This document shows, in pieces, positions 1-7,662 of a DNA stretch of 52,144 nt (positions within the stretch are counted from its first letter, which is position 1; every line of letters begins with the position of its first letter). The stretch comes from a virus, in the IMG/VR virus record IMGVR_UViG_3300009506_000046, positions 1 to 52,144 of that record; one strand, given 5' to 3'. The translations under genes were made by a program, and so were the position numbers. The notes beneath the pieces were generated by a model. It saw only the letters and a list, made by a program, of their open reading frames with translations, ran no database searches and was not told the DNA's origin.

Positions 1-914
1 ACAGAGAGCTATGGAGTTGAAAGCGCAAGGGGTAACCGTCAATCAATGGCGACTTCGGGAAATGGAAAGGTATAAAGCCTTGCATGCACAAACTGTTGCG
101 CAGTTCAACAGATATGCAAGCTACGCTGACGGATACATCTCTGACGGCCAAAGGGAGATCGGTCATCTTGGCATTGCCCATTCCCAACAGGCAATCCAAC
201 TCTCTTATTGGCCCCGAGTGGATGTCACGTTCAATCGCTTGCCTTTCGAGGCAGTTGAGAACATGGTGGGCCTTGCGGGGAACGGTCAACCTTTGGGGGA
301 GTTGTTGAAACAGCGAATGGTCATGAGCGCCAGTGGTGAACCCTTGCCCGACGTGTGGGATAGATTGACCCGAACTCTCGTAGAATCCACCGCCATAGGC
401 CGCAACCCGCGCCAAACCGCCACCCTGATGAGGGATGACCTGGCAGGCGGGTTACAAAAGGCCCTCACCATCGCTCGCACCGAGCAACTCAGAGTGTACC
501 GTCAACTCCATGCCGACTCATACGCCGCCAGCAACGTCGTGAGGGGCCAAAAGCGACTCACGGCTCACGACGGTCGAGTTTGTGCTGCTTGCCTCGCCGA
601 CGAGGGTACGATATACTCAGTCTATGAGATTCTCCCTGACCACGTCATGGGCCGCTGCACCTCTGTCCCCGTCCTTGACGAAGGGCCACAAGTTGATTGG
701 TTGAGTGGCGAGGATTGGTTGAAAACCCAACCCATAGATGTTCAACAAGCCATAATGGGCAAGGGGAGGTGGGAGGCTTACAATCGGGGTGAGTTTGCTT
801 TCGGGGACATCGTGCGGCATACTCATGACTCTGTTTGGGGCGGGGGGATAGGGGTTAGGAATTTATCTGATTTGGTTGCCAGGCAAACCGAGTATTACGA
901 GAGCACAGCTGTTG
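1..914. repeat. Left copy of imperfect direct terminal repeat
   Basis: These 914 nt match 51224-52144. The first ~150 and last ~115 nt are identical; between them there are about 27 substitutions, mostly at third codon positions, and the right copy has an extra 7 nt (ATCTCTG in tandem). The repeat lies inside the minor head gene, so the genome closes on itself here. The unit length is about 51.2 kb. Confidence 0.9.
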
Positions 915-1417
915 GTGTAGGGGGCGAAGATCCGAGAGTCGTTGCTGAGACTTGGGGCGCGACACAGGCGGAGCTTCAAGGTATTTCCTTCAGTCATAAG
1001 CCCTTGGCTGGCTACTCCGAAATTGACAGTCAAACTTTTCGATCTGGTGATGGTCGCAGGGTAGGGGGCGTTTATTCAAACGTTACCAGAACGGTTCATG
1101 TCCCCCCAAATGCTACATCAGCCACCATCATGCACGAAGTTGGTCACCACGCTACCATGAACAGATACCAACGTTTGACCAATGCCGTTAAAGCAAAGTT
1201 CAAGACCCTGAAGGAAGAGCGCAACTATGCCTATAGAGCTCAAGATAAGCATACTGGGTTAAGGGATTATTCCTACAAAGACCATCTAGAGTTTATGGCC
1301 GATTCTTATATGGTGTTGAAGATCGGTAGTCTAACGCAGAGAAAAAATCTTATCGAGTTTGTCAAATCTTATGCAGGTGTGGATTTGACTCCACTTACTC
1401 AATTGGAGTATGATTAG
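2..1417 (+). CDS. Minor head protein (Mu gpF / SPP1 gp7 type) with C-terminal zincin-like domain, 5' end cut by the window edge
   Basis: MuF-family minor head proteins bind the portal inside the procapsid and help DNA ejection. The reading frame is open from base 2. Its true start is the TTG at 51075, giving about 521 aa across the join. The MuF signature is at about nt 560-665 (HDGRVCAAC, then MGRCTSVP, a variant of the usual HPNCRC). After about nt 900 an extra domain follows. It has HEVGH (H375, E376, H379, counted from the ATG at 11) and a downstream HLEFMADS (E427), the layout of a gluzincin metallopeptidase. MuF proteins fused to effector or toxin domains are an established class; the protease activity here is inferred. 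The gene lies downstream of portal and upstream of scaffold, the normal position. Confidence 0.85.
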   Translation, partial: QRAMELKAQGVTVNQWRLREMERYKALHAQTVAQFNRYASYADGYISDGQREIGHLGIAHSQQAIQLSYWPRVDVTFNRLPFEAVENMVGLAGNGQPLGELLKQRMVMSASGEPLPDVWDRLTRTLVESTAIGRNPRQTATLMRDDLAGGLQKALTIARTEQLRVYRQLHADSYAASNVVRGQKRLTAHDGRVCAACLADEGTIYSVYEILPDHVMGRCTSVPVLDEGPQVDWLSGEDWLKTQPIDVQQAIMGKGRWEAYNRGEFAFGDIVRHTHDSVWGGGIGVRNLSDLVARQTEYYESTAVGVGGEDPRVVAETWGATQAELQGISFSHKPLAGYSEIDSQTFRSGDGRRVGGVYSNVTRTVHVPPNATSATIMHEVGHHATMNRYQRLTNAVKAKFKTLKEERNYAYRAQDKHTGLRDYSYKDHLEFMADSYMVLKIGSLTQRKNLIEFVKSYAGVDLTPLTQLEYD

Positions 1418-1598
1418 CATGTTACAAGACTTTGACCCCGAAAAGCACAAGGGTTTGCCATTACTTGAGCTTATCACGGTTGAGAGTGAAAGCCAACCGG
1501 GGGTTTTTGAAACCGTCACCCGCCCCGCCGAGGTTGACTTTGAAACCGCCAGTCTCACACCGTGGTATTACGTCGTTGAGGTGGAAGATGAAAGTTAG
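1410..1598 (+). CDS. Small hypothetical protein after minor head gene
   Basis: A 62-aa acidic protein starting inside the last codons of the minor head gene (ATGATT overlap), so probably translationally coupled. GGAG lies about 5 nt upstream of the ATG at 1410. An in-frame ATG at 1419 (MLQDFDPEKH) is an alternative start. No family is recognised. A 23-codon reading frame (1588-1659) overlaps its end and has no support. Confidence 0.6.
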   Translation: MISMLQDFDPEKHKGLPLLELITVESESQPGVFETVTRPAEVDFETASLTPWYYVVEVEDES

Positions 1599-1661
1599 TC
1601 TGTGTCATCGCCAGAGGTGCGGGGGAGAAGCATCCCCTTCCCTGTACCCCTGGCGTTGAGG

Positions 1662-1694
1662 CGGCCTAACGCTAGTGGCAAGAGGCCGATAGCG
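1662..1694 (+). other. Possible RNA fold (pseudoknot-like) in scaffold 5' UTR
   Basis: In the 115-nt gap before the scaffold gene, CGGCCT (1662-1667) pairs with AGGCCG (1683-1688), and CGCTA in the loop (1670-1674) pairs with TAGCG (1690-1694). The two stems interleave. The linkers are short for a classical H-type pseudoknot, so this is tentative. The rest of the gap holds only the scaffold ribosome binding site (AGGAGG, 1702-1707). Confidence 0.25.
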
Positions 1695-1713
1695 AAACCA
1701 ACAGGAGGGCGAG

Positions 1714-2349
1714 ATGCCTAACGATAAAGACCAACCAACACCACAACCTCAGCCGGGGCAGGGAGATCCCCCCGCGCAAGGTAACGGGGAACCGAGAAGC
1801 GACCCCATAACCATTGAGGACTTTGACAAGTGGCTAGCATCCCAACCGCCAGAGGTGCAATCAGCATACCAAACGCATACGTCCGGCCTCAGGTCGGCGC
1901 TCCAGTCCGAGAGGGACCGCGCCAAACAGCTTGAGAGGGAAAAAGCCGACCGTGCCCGCGCCGAGAAGGACGCAGAGGCACAACGGCTTGAGGAGCAACA
2001 AAAGTGGGAGGAACTAGCCAAACAGAGGCAGACCGAACTTGACGAACTCCGGGCGCAAGTCCAGGAGCTTGAGCCGCTATCCGCTCAAGTCGAGCGCTAC
2101 ATGACTGCACTCGGCTCATACCTGGAGGCGGCAAGAGACGGTGTGCCTACTCACATCATTGAGCTACTTGACAAGATGGATCCGGTTGACCAACTCACTT
2201 ACATCACCGAGCACGCCGACGCCCTAATCCCGCAAGAGAACAACCGCGGGAGCGGGCCGCCTAAAACCCCCAGGGCGAGGGAGCGAGGTGACACCTTGAC
2301 CGAAGACGAGCGCCGGAAAAAAGCGGTCAGTAGCCGAACTTTTTGGTAA
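1714..2349 (+). CDS. Capsid scaffolding protein
   Basis: A 211-aa, highly charged protein. It has a Pro/Gln-rich N-terminus, a long coiled coil rich in Glu, Arg, Gln and Ala (about residues 60-130), and a short basic C-terminus ending RRKKAVSSRTFW. This build and its place between the minor head and decoration/capsid genes are typical of scaffolds that template procapsid assembly and are then lost. A good AGGAGGGCGAG site precedes the ATG. No protease gene was identified upstream, so the scaffold may leave intact. Confidence 0.75.
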   Translation: MPNDKDQPTPQPQPGQGDPPAQGNGEPRSDPITIEDFDKWLASQPPEVQSAYQTHTSGLRSALQSERDRAKQLEREKADRARAEKDAEAQRLEEQQKWEELAKQRQTELDELRAQVQELEPLSAQVERYMTALGSYLEAARDGVPTHIIELLDKMDPVDQLTYITEHADALIPQENNRGSGPPKTPRARERGDTLTEDERRKKAVSSRTFW

Positions 2350-2370
2350 ATTTGGCAAAGGAGTAATTCA

Positions 2371-2778
2371 ATGGCCGATCTTTCGATAACCGCGACGGAC
2401 GTTGCTCCGGTCAAGGTCATCGAGCAAGTCACCGGACCAGCCGCCGCCGCCATTGACGCGGGGGAAGCGGTTTACTACGTCGCCGCAGATGGTACTTTCA
2501 ATCTCGCCGACGAGGATGTAGCCGCGCCCGTCAATGAGCCGGAAGGCATCGCCATCACCACGGCGAACCAAGCCAACATCACTATTACGGTGGTTAAAAA
2601 GGGCCTGCTGGACCTCGGGGACGCGCTCGATGGCATGGGCTATGGAGCAACCGTCTACTTGAGCGCCACCGCTGGCAAACTGGCCGACGCCGACCCCGGT
2701 AACGCGGTCGTTATCGGCGAAGTTGTCCCCGCGTGGGGTGCTACTACCGCAGATAAACTTCTGCGGGTGGATCTATAG
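2371..2778 (+). CDS. Head decoration (capsid cement) protein, DUF2190-like
   Basis: A 135-aa beta-rich protein with the pattern of small capsid-stabilising proteins: an N-terminal region leading to AGEAVYYV, a central LGDALDGMGYGATVYLS, and a C-terminal IGEVVPAW...DKLLRVDL. It lies directly upstream of the major capsid gene, the usual place. AAAGGAG precedes the ATG. The family assignment is from pattern memory; decoration of the HK97-type shell is the expected role. Confidence 0.7.
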   Translation: MADLSITATDVAPVKVIEQVTGPAAAAIDAGEAVYYVAADGTFNLADEDVAAPVNEPEGIAITTANQANITITVVKKGLLDLGDALDGMGYGATVYLSATAGKLADADPGNAVVIGEVVPAWGATTADKLLRVDL

Positions 2779-2791
2779 GAGGTGAGTGAAC

Positions 2792-3856
2792 ATGGCTAAT
2801 ACACTCGCCTATGGGTTCGTTGGCCTAGAGTCCTTAATGGCCGAGCGTGTCACCACCGTTGGTGTCAACGTGGTAACCACCGCCATTCAGGAATCAGCCG
2901 CCGAACATACTCGCACGATTAACGCGCTCATGTCCGCTTTCGTGCGCCGCACAACCGAGCATCAGAAAAGGTTCAAGCTCCCCGGCGTCGGCACCCTCCA
3001 GCCTCTGGATGAGTGGGGCAACCCCCTGCCCGTCCGTGAGGAAGGGTACTATGACGTCGCATTCCCCATCCAGGGGGGCGGTACCGCGTGGGGCGATAAC
3101 CGCGTAGCGCGCGCCTTGATGGACGTCGCTTACGCCAATCGTATGACCGTTGAAGCCCTACGTCGTGACGCTGACTGGATGCGGCGTCATCTCTTGGCCG
3201 CGATCTTCGACAATGCCACCTGGACCTATGCCGATCCAGAGTACGGCGATCTGACCGTTCAGCCTTTGGCAAACGGCGATTCCGTTACTTACGTTCGCAC
3301 AGGCGGGGCAGCGTCAACCGATACGCACTATCTTGCCCAGGCCAACGCCATTGACGACTCGAACAACCCCTACGGCACCATTCACGATGAGCTATCCGAG
3401 CATCCGTCTAACGCTGGCGCGAACATTATAGCCTACATCCCAACCAACTTGGTTGCAGCGACGGAGGCCCTAACCGCTTTCGTGGAAGTCGGGGACCCCG
3501 ACATCCGTTACGGCTCTGGCGTAGACACCCTTGCGGGGACTGTTGACCGCGGGTTCGGCGACGAAGTACTAGGCAAAGCGAACAAGGTATGGATTGTTGA
3601 GTGGAAGTTCTTGCCCGACAACTACATCATAGCCCATGCCCAAGGCAGTACCGTGCTTGCGATGCGTGAGTACAATGCTACCGAACTCCAGGGGTTCTTT
3701 ACCGAGAACCACACCCCCGATGGCAACCTGCAGGAAACTCGCATGATCCGCTATGCGGGGTTTGGCGCAGAAAACCGCATCGCCGCGCTGGTCTACCGCA
3801 TCGGGAACGGCACCTATGGTATCCCGACCGGGTACGCCGCGCCCCTGGCGGTCTAA
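2792..3856 (+). CDS. Major capsid protein
   Basis: A 354-aa protein that builds the icosahedral shell, presumably with the HK97 fold. The ATG at 2792 is chosen because AGGAGG (2778-2783) sits 8 nt upstream; the in-frame GTG at 2786 would overlap that site. Position, size and order (scaffold, decoration, capsid, connectors) support the call. No long cleavable delta domain is evident, consistent with a separate scaffold. A strong GC-rich hairpin follows the stop. Confidence 0.8.
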   Translation: MANTLAYGFVGLESLMAERVTTVGVNVVTTAIQESAAEHTRTINALMSAFVRRTTEHQKRFKLPGVGTLQPLDEWGNPLPVREEGYYDVAFPIQGGGTAWGDNRVARALMDVAYANRMTVEALRRDADWMRRHLLAAIFDNATWTYADPEYGDLTVQPLANGDSVTYVRTGGAASTDTHYLAQANAIDDSNNPYGTIHDELSEHPSNAGANIIAYIPTNLVAATEALTAFVEVGDPDIRYGSGVDTLAGTVDRGFGDEVLGKANKVWIVEWKFLPDNYIIAHAQGSTVLAMREYNATELQGFFTENHTPDGNLQETRMIRYAGFGAENRIAALVYRIGNGTYGIPTGYAAPLAV

Positions 3857-3879
3857 CCTTAGCTTGGTCACCTGGTTTA

Positions 3880-3908
3880 GTTGTGGGGTGGCATCCCCAC
3901 CCCACAAC
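3880..3908 (+). terminator. GC-rich hairpin after major capsid gene (no U-tract)
   Basis: A perfect 12-bp stem (3880-3891 with 3897-3908) around a CATCC loop. No T-run follows, so it is more likely a transcript-stabilising or partially attenuating element than an intrinsic terminator. It could set a high capsid-to-downstream ratio. The core GGGGTGG/CCACCCC recurs in the hairpin at 28315-28345. Confidence 0.6.
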
Positions 3909-3928
3909 CAGCCATAAAGGAGCACGAA

Positions 3929-4471
3929 ATGAACCAAACGAACTTCAAACTTTCGCCAGCGGTGAAGCTAATTGCTCTCCTGGTCCTGGGCGCCTTGCTC
4001 TTTGGTGCCGGCTATGGCCTCCGCGCTTTCTTGGAGGATGACGTCGCAGAATTCCAAACCCAAGGCATTAGCATCCCCGGTGTGCCAAGGACTCGTGTCA
4101 CCGGTCAACTCATCGCTGACTTGCTGACCGTCAATTCCCTATCTGAGTTCACCGGCGCCGCTGACTTTGCCAGCACCTTGCAGTTTGGGACCGACAACCT
4201 ATACACTCTCGGACATGCATCCTCTGGCAAGCAACTTGTATGTGGGACGACTGGCACTTTCACCGCTACAACCGCGCTTGATCTCAGCGGGTCACTCACC
4301 ACGGTTGACGCTATCCTGGTCAGTCAGATCACAGATGCTGCCAGTACGGGCGCGTTTGTCACAGCTACTGACCCGACTACTACCACCGTGACTGTAAAGT
4401 CTTGGGAAGCCGATGCAACCGCGGGAACGACCGGGGTGGATGTCCATTACTGTGCGGTCGGTGGACAATGA
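3929..4471 (+). CDS. Membrane-anchored or signal-bearing protein in capsid operon
   Basis: A 180-aa protein starting at the ATG at 3929, which has AAAGGAG 6 nt upstream; the longer frame from 3881 would run through the hairpin. Residues 12-30 form one strong hydrophobic helix after a short basic N-terminus. The rest is Thr/Ser/Ala-rich beta-type sequence with two cysteines. A transmembrane or export segment is unusual between capsid and connector genes. Function unknown; a head-surface or virion-membrane protein is possible. Confidence 0.65.
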   Translation: MNQTNFKLSPAVKLIALLVLGALLFGAGYGLRAFLEDDVAEFQTQGISIPGVPRTRVTGQLIADLLTVNSLSEFTGAADFASTLQFGTDNLYTLGHASSGKQLVCGTTGTFTATTALDLSGSLTTVDAILVSQITDAASTGAFVTATDPTTTTVTVKSWEADATAGTTGVDVHYCAVGGQ

Positions 4472-4812
4472 AAAAGTCAATAGCTGCAGCGCGCAGGCTT
4501 GACGCCGAACGCAGCATAACCGCCAGTGCGGGAAAGCTGGCCGATCGGTTTGGTGTACAGCCTCCACTCATTATCACCGTCCAGGACCCCGCGAGCCGCA
4601 GCGTCCTACAGCTTGAGGCGATAGCTAGTTTCCTGGAGCGGCTTTCTGTAGCAGGCTCTTGGGGAGAGCTTGAAGCTGTTATTGTCCAGCGGCTTGTAGC
4701 GGCAGGGTATGGCTCACCAGCCTCTGTCATCAGTGCTGATGACGGCGAACTGCTCAGAATCGAGGGCATAGGCCCCGCGACCTTGAAGCGCATCCGTGAG
4801 GTACTAGCATGA
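4468..4812 (+). CDS. Small head-region protein with C-terminal helix-hairpin-helix
   Basis: A 114-aa basic protein beginning at the ATG that overlaps the preceding stop (ATGA). The C-terminal 25 residues (GELLRIEGIGPATLKRIREVLA region) form a typical helix-hairpin-helix, a non-specific DNA-binding element also used in SAP/Rho-like small head proteins. It ends 4 nt into the next gene. A role at the head-DNA interface is inferred. Confidence 0.6.
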   Translation: MKKSIAAARRLDAERSITASAGKLADRFGVQPPLIITVQDPASRSVLQLEAIASFLERLSVAGSWGELEAVIVQRLVAAGYGSPASVISADDGELLRIEGIGPATLKRIREVLA

Positions 4813-5222
4813 CAGCGCCGACCAGTTACACCGAAGACCAACTCAAGGGCTTTATGCACCGCACCCTGGGCGCGGTTGCGTCGGTGCTTAACTGGGACGT
4901 TTTCACCAACGCCTATGACGAAGCGGCTATAGAAACTCTGTTGGCCTACGGTGTTGACACTATCGCCGAGGCAACCGACATGCGTAAGCTGAGAGCCTTG
5001 GCCCGTCGTGAAGTCTGGCGCGCCGTCATGCACGAAACCGTAGGCGACTTTGACTTCTCCGCTGACGGAGGGAGCTATAACCGCAGTCAAATCCACGCTC
5101 AGGCTGTAACGCAGTTCAGCCGGGCAGCCGACGACGCCCTTGAGTATGATGATATCAATTGGCGCGTGAGCGTCGCCACACTCACGCAAGAGTACGACCC
5201 TTACGCGCCTCCGGAGGATTAA
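4809..5222 (+). CDS. Head-tail connector (adaptor) protein, gp6-like
   Basis: A 137-aa, mostly helical protein with a Tyr/Asp-rich C-terminus. Size, helical character and order directly after the head genes match the first neck adaptor that binds the portal ring (HK97 gp6 / SPP1 gp15 type). It starts in a 4-nt ATGA overlap with the previous gene. The call rests mainly on position. Confidence 0.55.
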   Translation: MTAPTSYTEDQLKGFMHRTLGAVASVLNWDVFTNAYDEAAIETLLAYGVDTIAEATDMRKLRALARREVWRAVMHETVGDFDFSADGGSYNRSQIHAQAVTQFSRAADDALEYDDINWRVSVATLTQEYDPYAPPED

Positions 5223-5227
5223 AAACT

Positions 5228-5566
5228 ATGGCAGCAGAAACACTCACTATCCAAAACGTTGCCCGAACCGGCGCGCAACTCTCTCTTGAGTCCGTCACCA
5301 CCGCTGACGGATTCAGGTTCCTTAACGATGGCCAAACCATCCTCTACATTGAGGAACAAAACGCCGGAGCGGTCACGTTGACGTTTACTCCCACGTTGAA
5401 GGTGGATGGCCTGACTCCCGCAGGTCGTGCCGTCGTCGTCACCGCATCTCAGAACTGGTTTATGGGCCCCTGGCCTCAGCAACAGTACAATGACTCGGAT
5501 GGTTACCTTAACGTCGCCATCACCGCAGATGAGGCGAGTGCAGTAGCCGCTATCAGTGTGCGATAA
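5228..5566 (+). CDS. Small beta-rich structural protein
   Basis: A 112-aa protein from the ATG at 5228, which has GGAGG 9 nt upstream; longer in-frame starts overlap the previous gene. The sequence alternates hydrophobic strands (FRFLNDGQTILYIE, VTLTFTPTLKVDG) and contains MGPWPQQQYN. Such proteins sit in the neck region of many siphovirus operons and may decorate the head or neck. Specific function unknown. Confidence 0.6.
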   Translation: MAAETLTIQNVARTGAQLSLESVTTADGFRFLNDGQTILYIEEQNAGAVTLTFTPTLKVDGLTPAGRAVVVTASQNWFMGPWPQQQYNDSDGYLNVAITADEASAVAAISVR

Positions 5567-5874
5567 TGAAACTCAGAAACCAAAGAGGTGACACCGTTTT
5601 GCTCAAGTTCCGCAACCGACCGAGGCAGATTAGGAACCTTCTTGAGCAGGGCTTCACGGTGGTTGGTGAACCCCTGTCAGGTGAGTTCCCCACTTGCCCT
5701 CAATGCGGGGAGCCTCTTGTTTGCCTTGCGGCTTGTCACTTGTGGTATCACGCCGAGAGTGAGCCGCAAAAGGCCACAAGAAGCCGCAAGAAACCGCGGA
5801 CAGCGCCGGTTCCCCGCGGTAAGCAGCAAGAAACCGCCACTAAGGACGGCGAAGGCGAGGAAGCCGCCGAATGA
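5566..5874 (+). CDS. Small zinc-binding protein with basic tail
   Basis: 102 aa. A CPQCG knuckle (C44, C47), followed by C53, C57, H58 and H62, suggests one zinc site. The C-terminal third is Lys/Arg/Thr/Glu-rich and probably disordered. The ATG overlaps the preceding stop by one base. A small zinc protein at this point of the neck operon has no role I can name. Confidence 0.55.
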   Translation: MKLRNQRGDTVLLKFRNRPRQIRNLLEQGFTVVGEPLSGEFPTCPQCGEPLVCLAACHLWYHAESEPQKATRSRKKPRTAPVPRGKQQETATKDGEGEEAAE

Positions 5875-6254
5875 GGCACTTTACCGCTGGTGAGTTGTCA
5901 CGCTTGCAATCCACGCAACAGGGACACATGCAGGATATCTGCATGGTTCAGAGGTACAGCGCCTTTGAGGATGCGTACGGCAACCCCTCGCCTGATTACA
6001 CCGACCAACCCGCTATCTCCTGCGGGGTGGATCAGTCTAGCCCGACTGAGCTTCAAGGCAGCGGCAGGGTACCGGAGATTGACCTTTCCCTGCGGTTGCC
6101 TGTCGGTACAGTTATCGACCCCCGCGACCGCATCAAGGTCACGCACCGTTACGGCCTGGCACTTGCTACTGCAGAGGTGTATGCCATTGTTGGCCCGGTG
6201 GAACGTGGCCCGTCCGGCCTGGTTGTGAGGCTCAAAAGGCACAAGGGAATCTAA
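5871..6254 (+). CDS. Head closure / head-tail stopper protein
   Basis: A 127-aa protein with the layout of head-tail joining proteins (SPP1 gp16 / HK97 gp7 type): VIDPRDRIKVTHRYG in the middle and a C-terminal YAIVGPVERGPSGLVVRLKR strand pair. It overlaps both neighbours by 1-4 nt. The stopper closes the filled capsid before the tail joins. Assignment from sequence pattern plus position. Confidence 0.65.
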   Translation: MRHFTAGELSRLQSTQQGHMQDICMVQRYSAFEDAYGNPSPDYTDQPAISCGVDQSSPTELQGSGRVPEIDLSLRLPVGTVIDPRDRIKVTHRYGLALATAEVYAIVGPVERGPSGLVVRLKRHKGI

Positions 6255-6634
6255 TGTCAGGTAAAGTCGCTTGGTACGGCGACAAAGTCACCGCTATGGT
6301 CGATGATGCCGCCGACTTAATCATAGAGCGTATCGCGTTCTACGTTGAGGGCGCAGCCAAGACCCGCGCTCCGGTAGACACCGGCTTTATGCGAAACGCG
6401 ATCTACACCATAGCACCCGGTGGCTCGGGTAGATCACAAGCAACAGCACAGGCCAAATCCGTGGCCAACCGCGAGGTAGCGCCATCGCCGAGCGTGGGAG
6501 AACACGAAGCAGCAGTCCACGCAGCAGCAGGTTATACCATCTATCAAGAAAACCGGGTCGGTTTCTTGTGGGGTGGTTTGGAGGAAGCAGCGGGTCAATT
6601 CCCAAACATCGCCGGGGTGGTGCGTCTTGGTTGA
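6254..6634 (+). CDS. Neck/tail-completion protein, HK97 gp10-like
   Basis: A 126-aa protein carrying the hallmark APVDTGFMRNAIY near residue 40 and a GYTIYQENRVGF segment near the C-terminus, as in the HK97 gp10 family of tail-completion proteins. It begins at the ATG joined to the previous stop (TAATG) and overlaps the next gene by 8 nt. It probably sits at the head-proximal end of the tail. Confidence 0.75.
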   Translation: MSGKVAWYGDKVTAMVDDAADLIIERIAFYVEGAAKTRAPVDTGFMRNAIYTIAPGGSGRSQATAQAKSVANREVAPSPSVGEHEAAVHAAAGYTIYQENRVGFLWGGLEEAAGQFPNIAGVVRLG

Positions 6635-7016
6635 TCTAAACTCTGTCATCAAGGCTCATCTCGTAACTTGCGCCGACCTGGCCGACTTAATCTCTAACCG
6701 AGTTTACTCAGCCAGGGACGTCCCGCCGCCAGGTTACGACCTTGACAGTGGTGCCTGCGTCACCTTCCGCGTTCGCGGGGGTGACATTGACTATCCCGAC
6801 GCCTTACACCGCCCTTCCGTTCAGTTCAAGTGCTACGGTCAGAACGACCGCGAGGCGTGGCAAGTCTATCGCGCTCTGTATGATGCGCTTCAGAATACCC
6901 ATTCTGCAAGCATCCTCCATGCTCAACTTGAAGTCCAGGGGCAGTCATTGGAGGAACCAGAAACCGACTGGCCCTTTGTGCTAACGTACTTTCGCTTTTT
7001 AATCAGAGAGTCTTAG
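6627..7016 (+). CDS. Tail terminator protein
   Basis: 129 aa from the TTG at 6627, preceded by a GGGGTGGTG ribosome site and overlapping the gp10-like gene. The pattern NRVYSARDVPPPGY ... CVTFRVRGG ... PSVQFKCYGQNDREAWQVYRAL resembles DUF3168-type tail terminators, which cap the tube at the neck. Its position between the gp10-like gene and the tail tube gene agrees. The longer start at 6573 would overlap the upstream gene by over 60 nt and is less likely. Confidence 0.65.
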   Translation: MVDLNSVIKAHLVTCADLADLISNRVYSARDVPPPGYDLDSGACVTFRVRGGDIDYPDALHRPSVQFKCYGQNDREAWQVYRALYDALQNTHSASILHAQLEVQGQSLEEPETDWPFVLTYFRFLIRES

Positions 7017-7026
7017 GAGGTTCCAA

Positions 7027-7644
7027 ATGGGAACACCGTCAGTAACCAACATCATTCACTCTGGCGCGTGGTTGTACCATGCCCCAGTGGGTGAAACTAT
7101 CCCCGATGAGACCAGCGTAGCTCTCGGGGCGGCTTGGGGTGGCAACTGGGAGCGTGTCGGCTACACCGATGCCCCCTTGACCCTAATCTATGAGTCGGAG
7201 GAAGCCGACATCGCGGTAGAGGAGCACTTGGCCCCCGTCAAGCGTCGGCGTATCTCAGAGAACTTGACCGCCGAGACTGTGCTTGCCGAGTTGACGGCCG
7301 AGTATCTTCAACTTGGCGCCGGTGACCAAGACGCCGTCTCGACCACTGCGGCAGGCGCCTCACAAAAGGGCTATGAGGAAACCGGCCTCGGCGACGAACC
7401 AATCATATCTGAAAAGTCTTGGGGCTTTGAGTGTCGTCACATCGACGCCTCCGGCAACGAGCACCCGTTGAGAGTCTTCATCCACATCGGCACAGGCACG
7501 CTCAACGGTGAGTTGACCTTCAGCCAGAAGGCGGAGGACAAGGCGGGTATCCCGATCCAAGTCAAGGCGTTAGTCGATCCAACTCAATCTGTCGGTCAGC
7601 GCCTGTGTTTGTTCCAGAGGGTAACCGCCCCGGCGACTAGCTAA
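7027..7644 (+). CDS. Major tail (tube) protein
   Basis: A 205-aa beta-rich protein preceded by a strong TAGGAGGTTCC site, as expected for an abundant product. It lies directly before the tail assembly chaperones and tape measure. Segments such as GNWERVGYTDAPLTL and SWGFECRH fit tail-tube proteins of long flexible tails. Confidence 0.75.
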   Translation: MGTPSVTNIIHSGAWLYHAPVGETIPDETSVALGAAWGGNWERVGYTDAPLTLIYESEEADIAVEEHLAPVKRRRISENLTAETVLAELTAEYLQLGAGDQDAVSTTAAGASQKGYEETGLGDEPIISEKSWGFECRHIDASGNEHPLRVFIHIGTGTLNGELTFSQKAEDKAGIPIQVKALVDPTQSVGQRLCLFQRVTAPATS

Positions 7645-7662
7645 AGTGATAAAGGGGATGCG

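Noticed and set aside
1588-1659. 23-codon frame with CHRQRC after the 1410 gene
   Set aside because: Too short, no clear ribosome site, and the Cys pair alone is not evidence.
5757-5825. Repeats of AAGCCGC / CCGCGG similar to the 38.9-kb element
   Set aside because: They lie in the coding sequence of the basic tail of the zinc protein and follow from its Lys/Arg/Pro codons.
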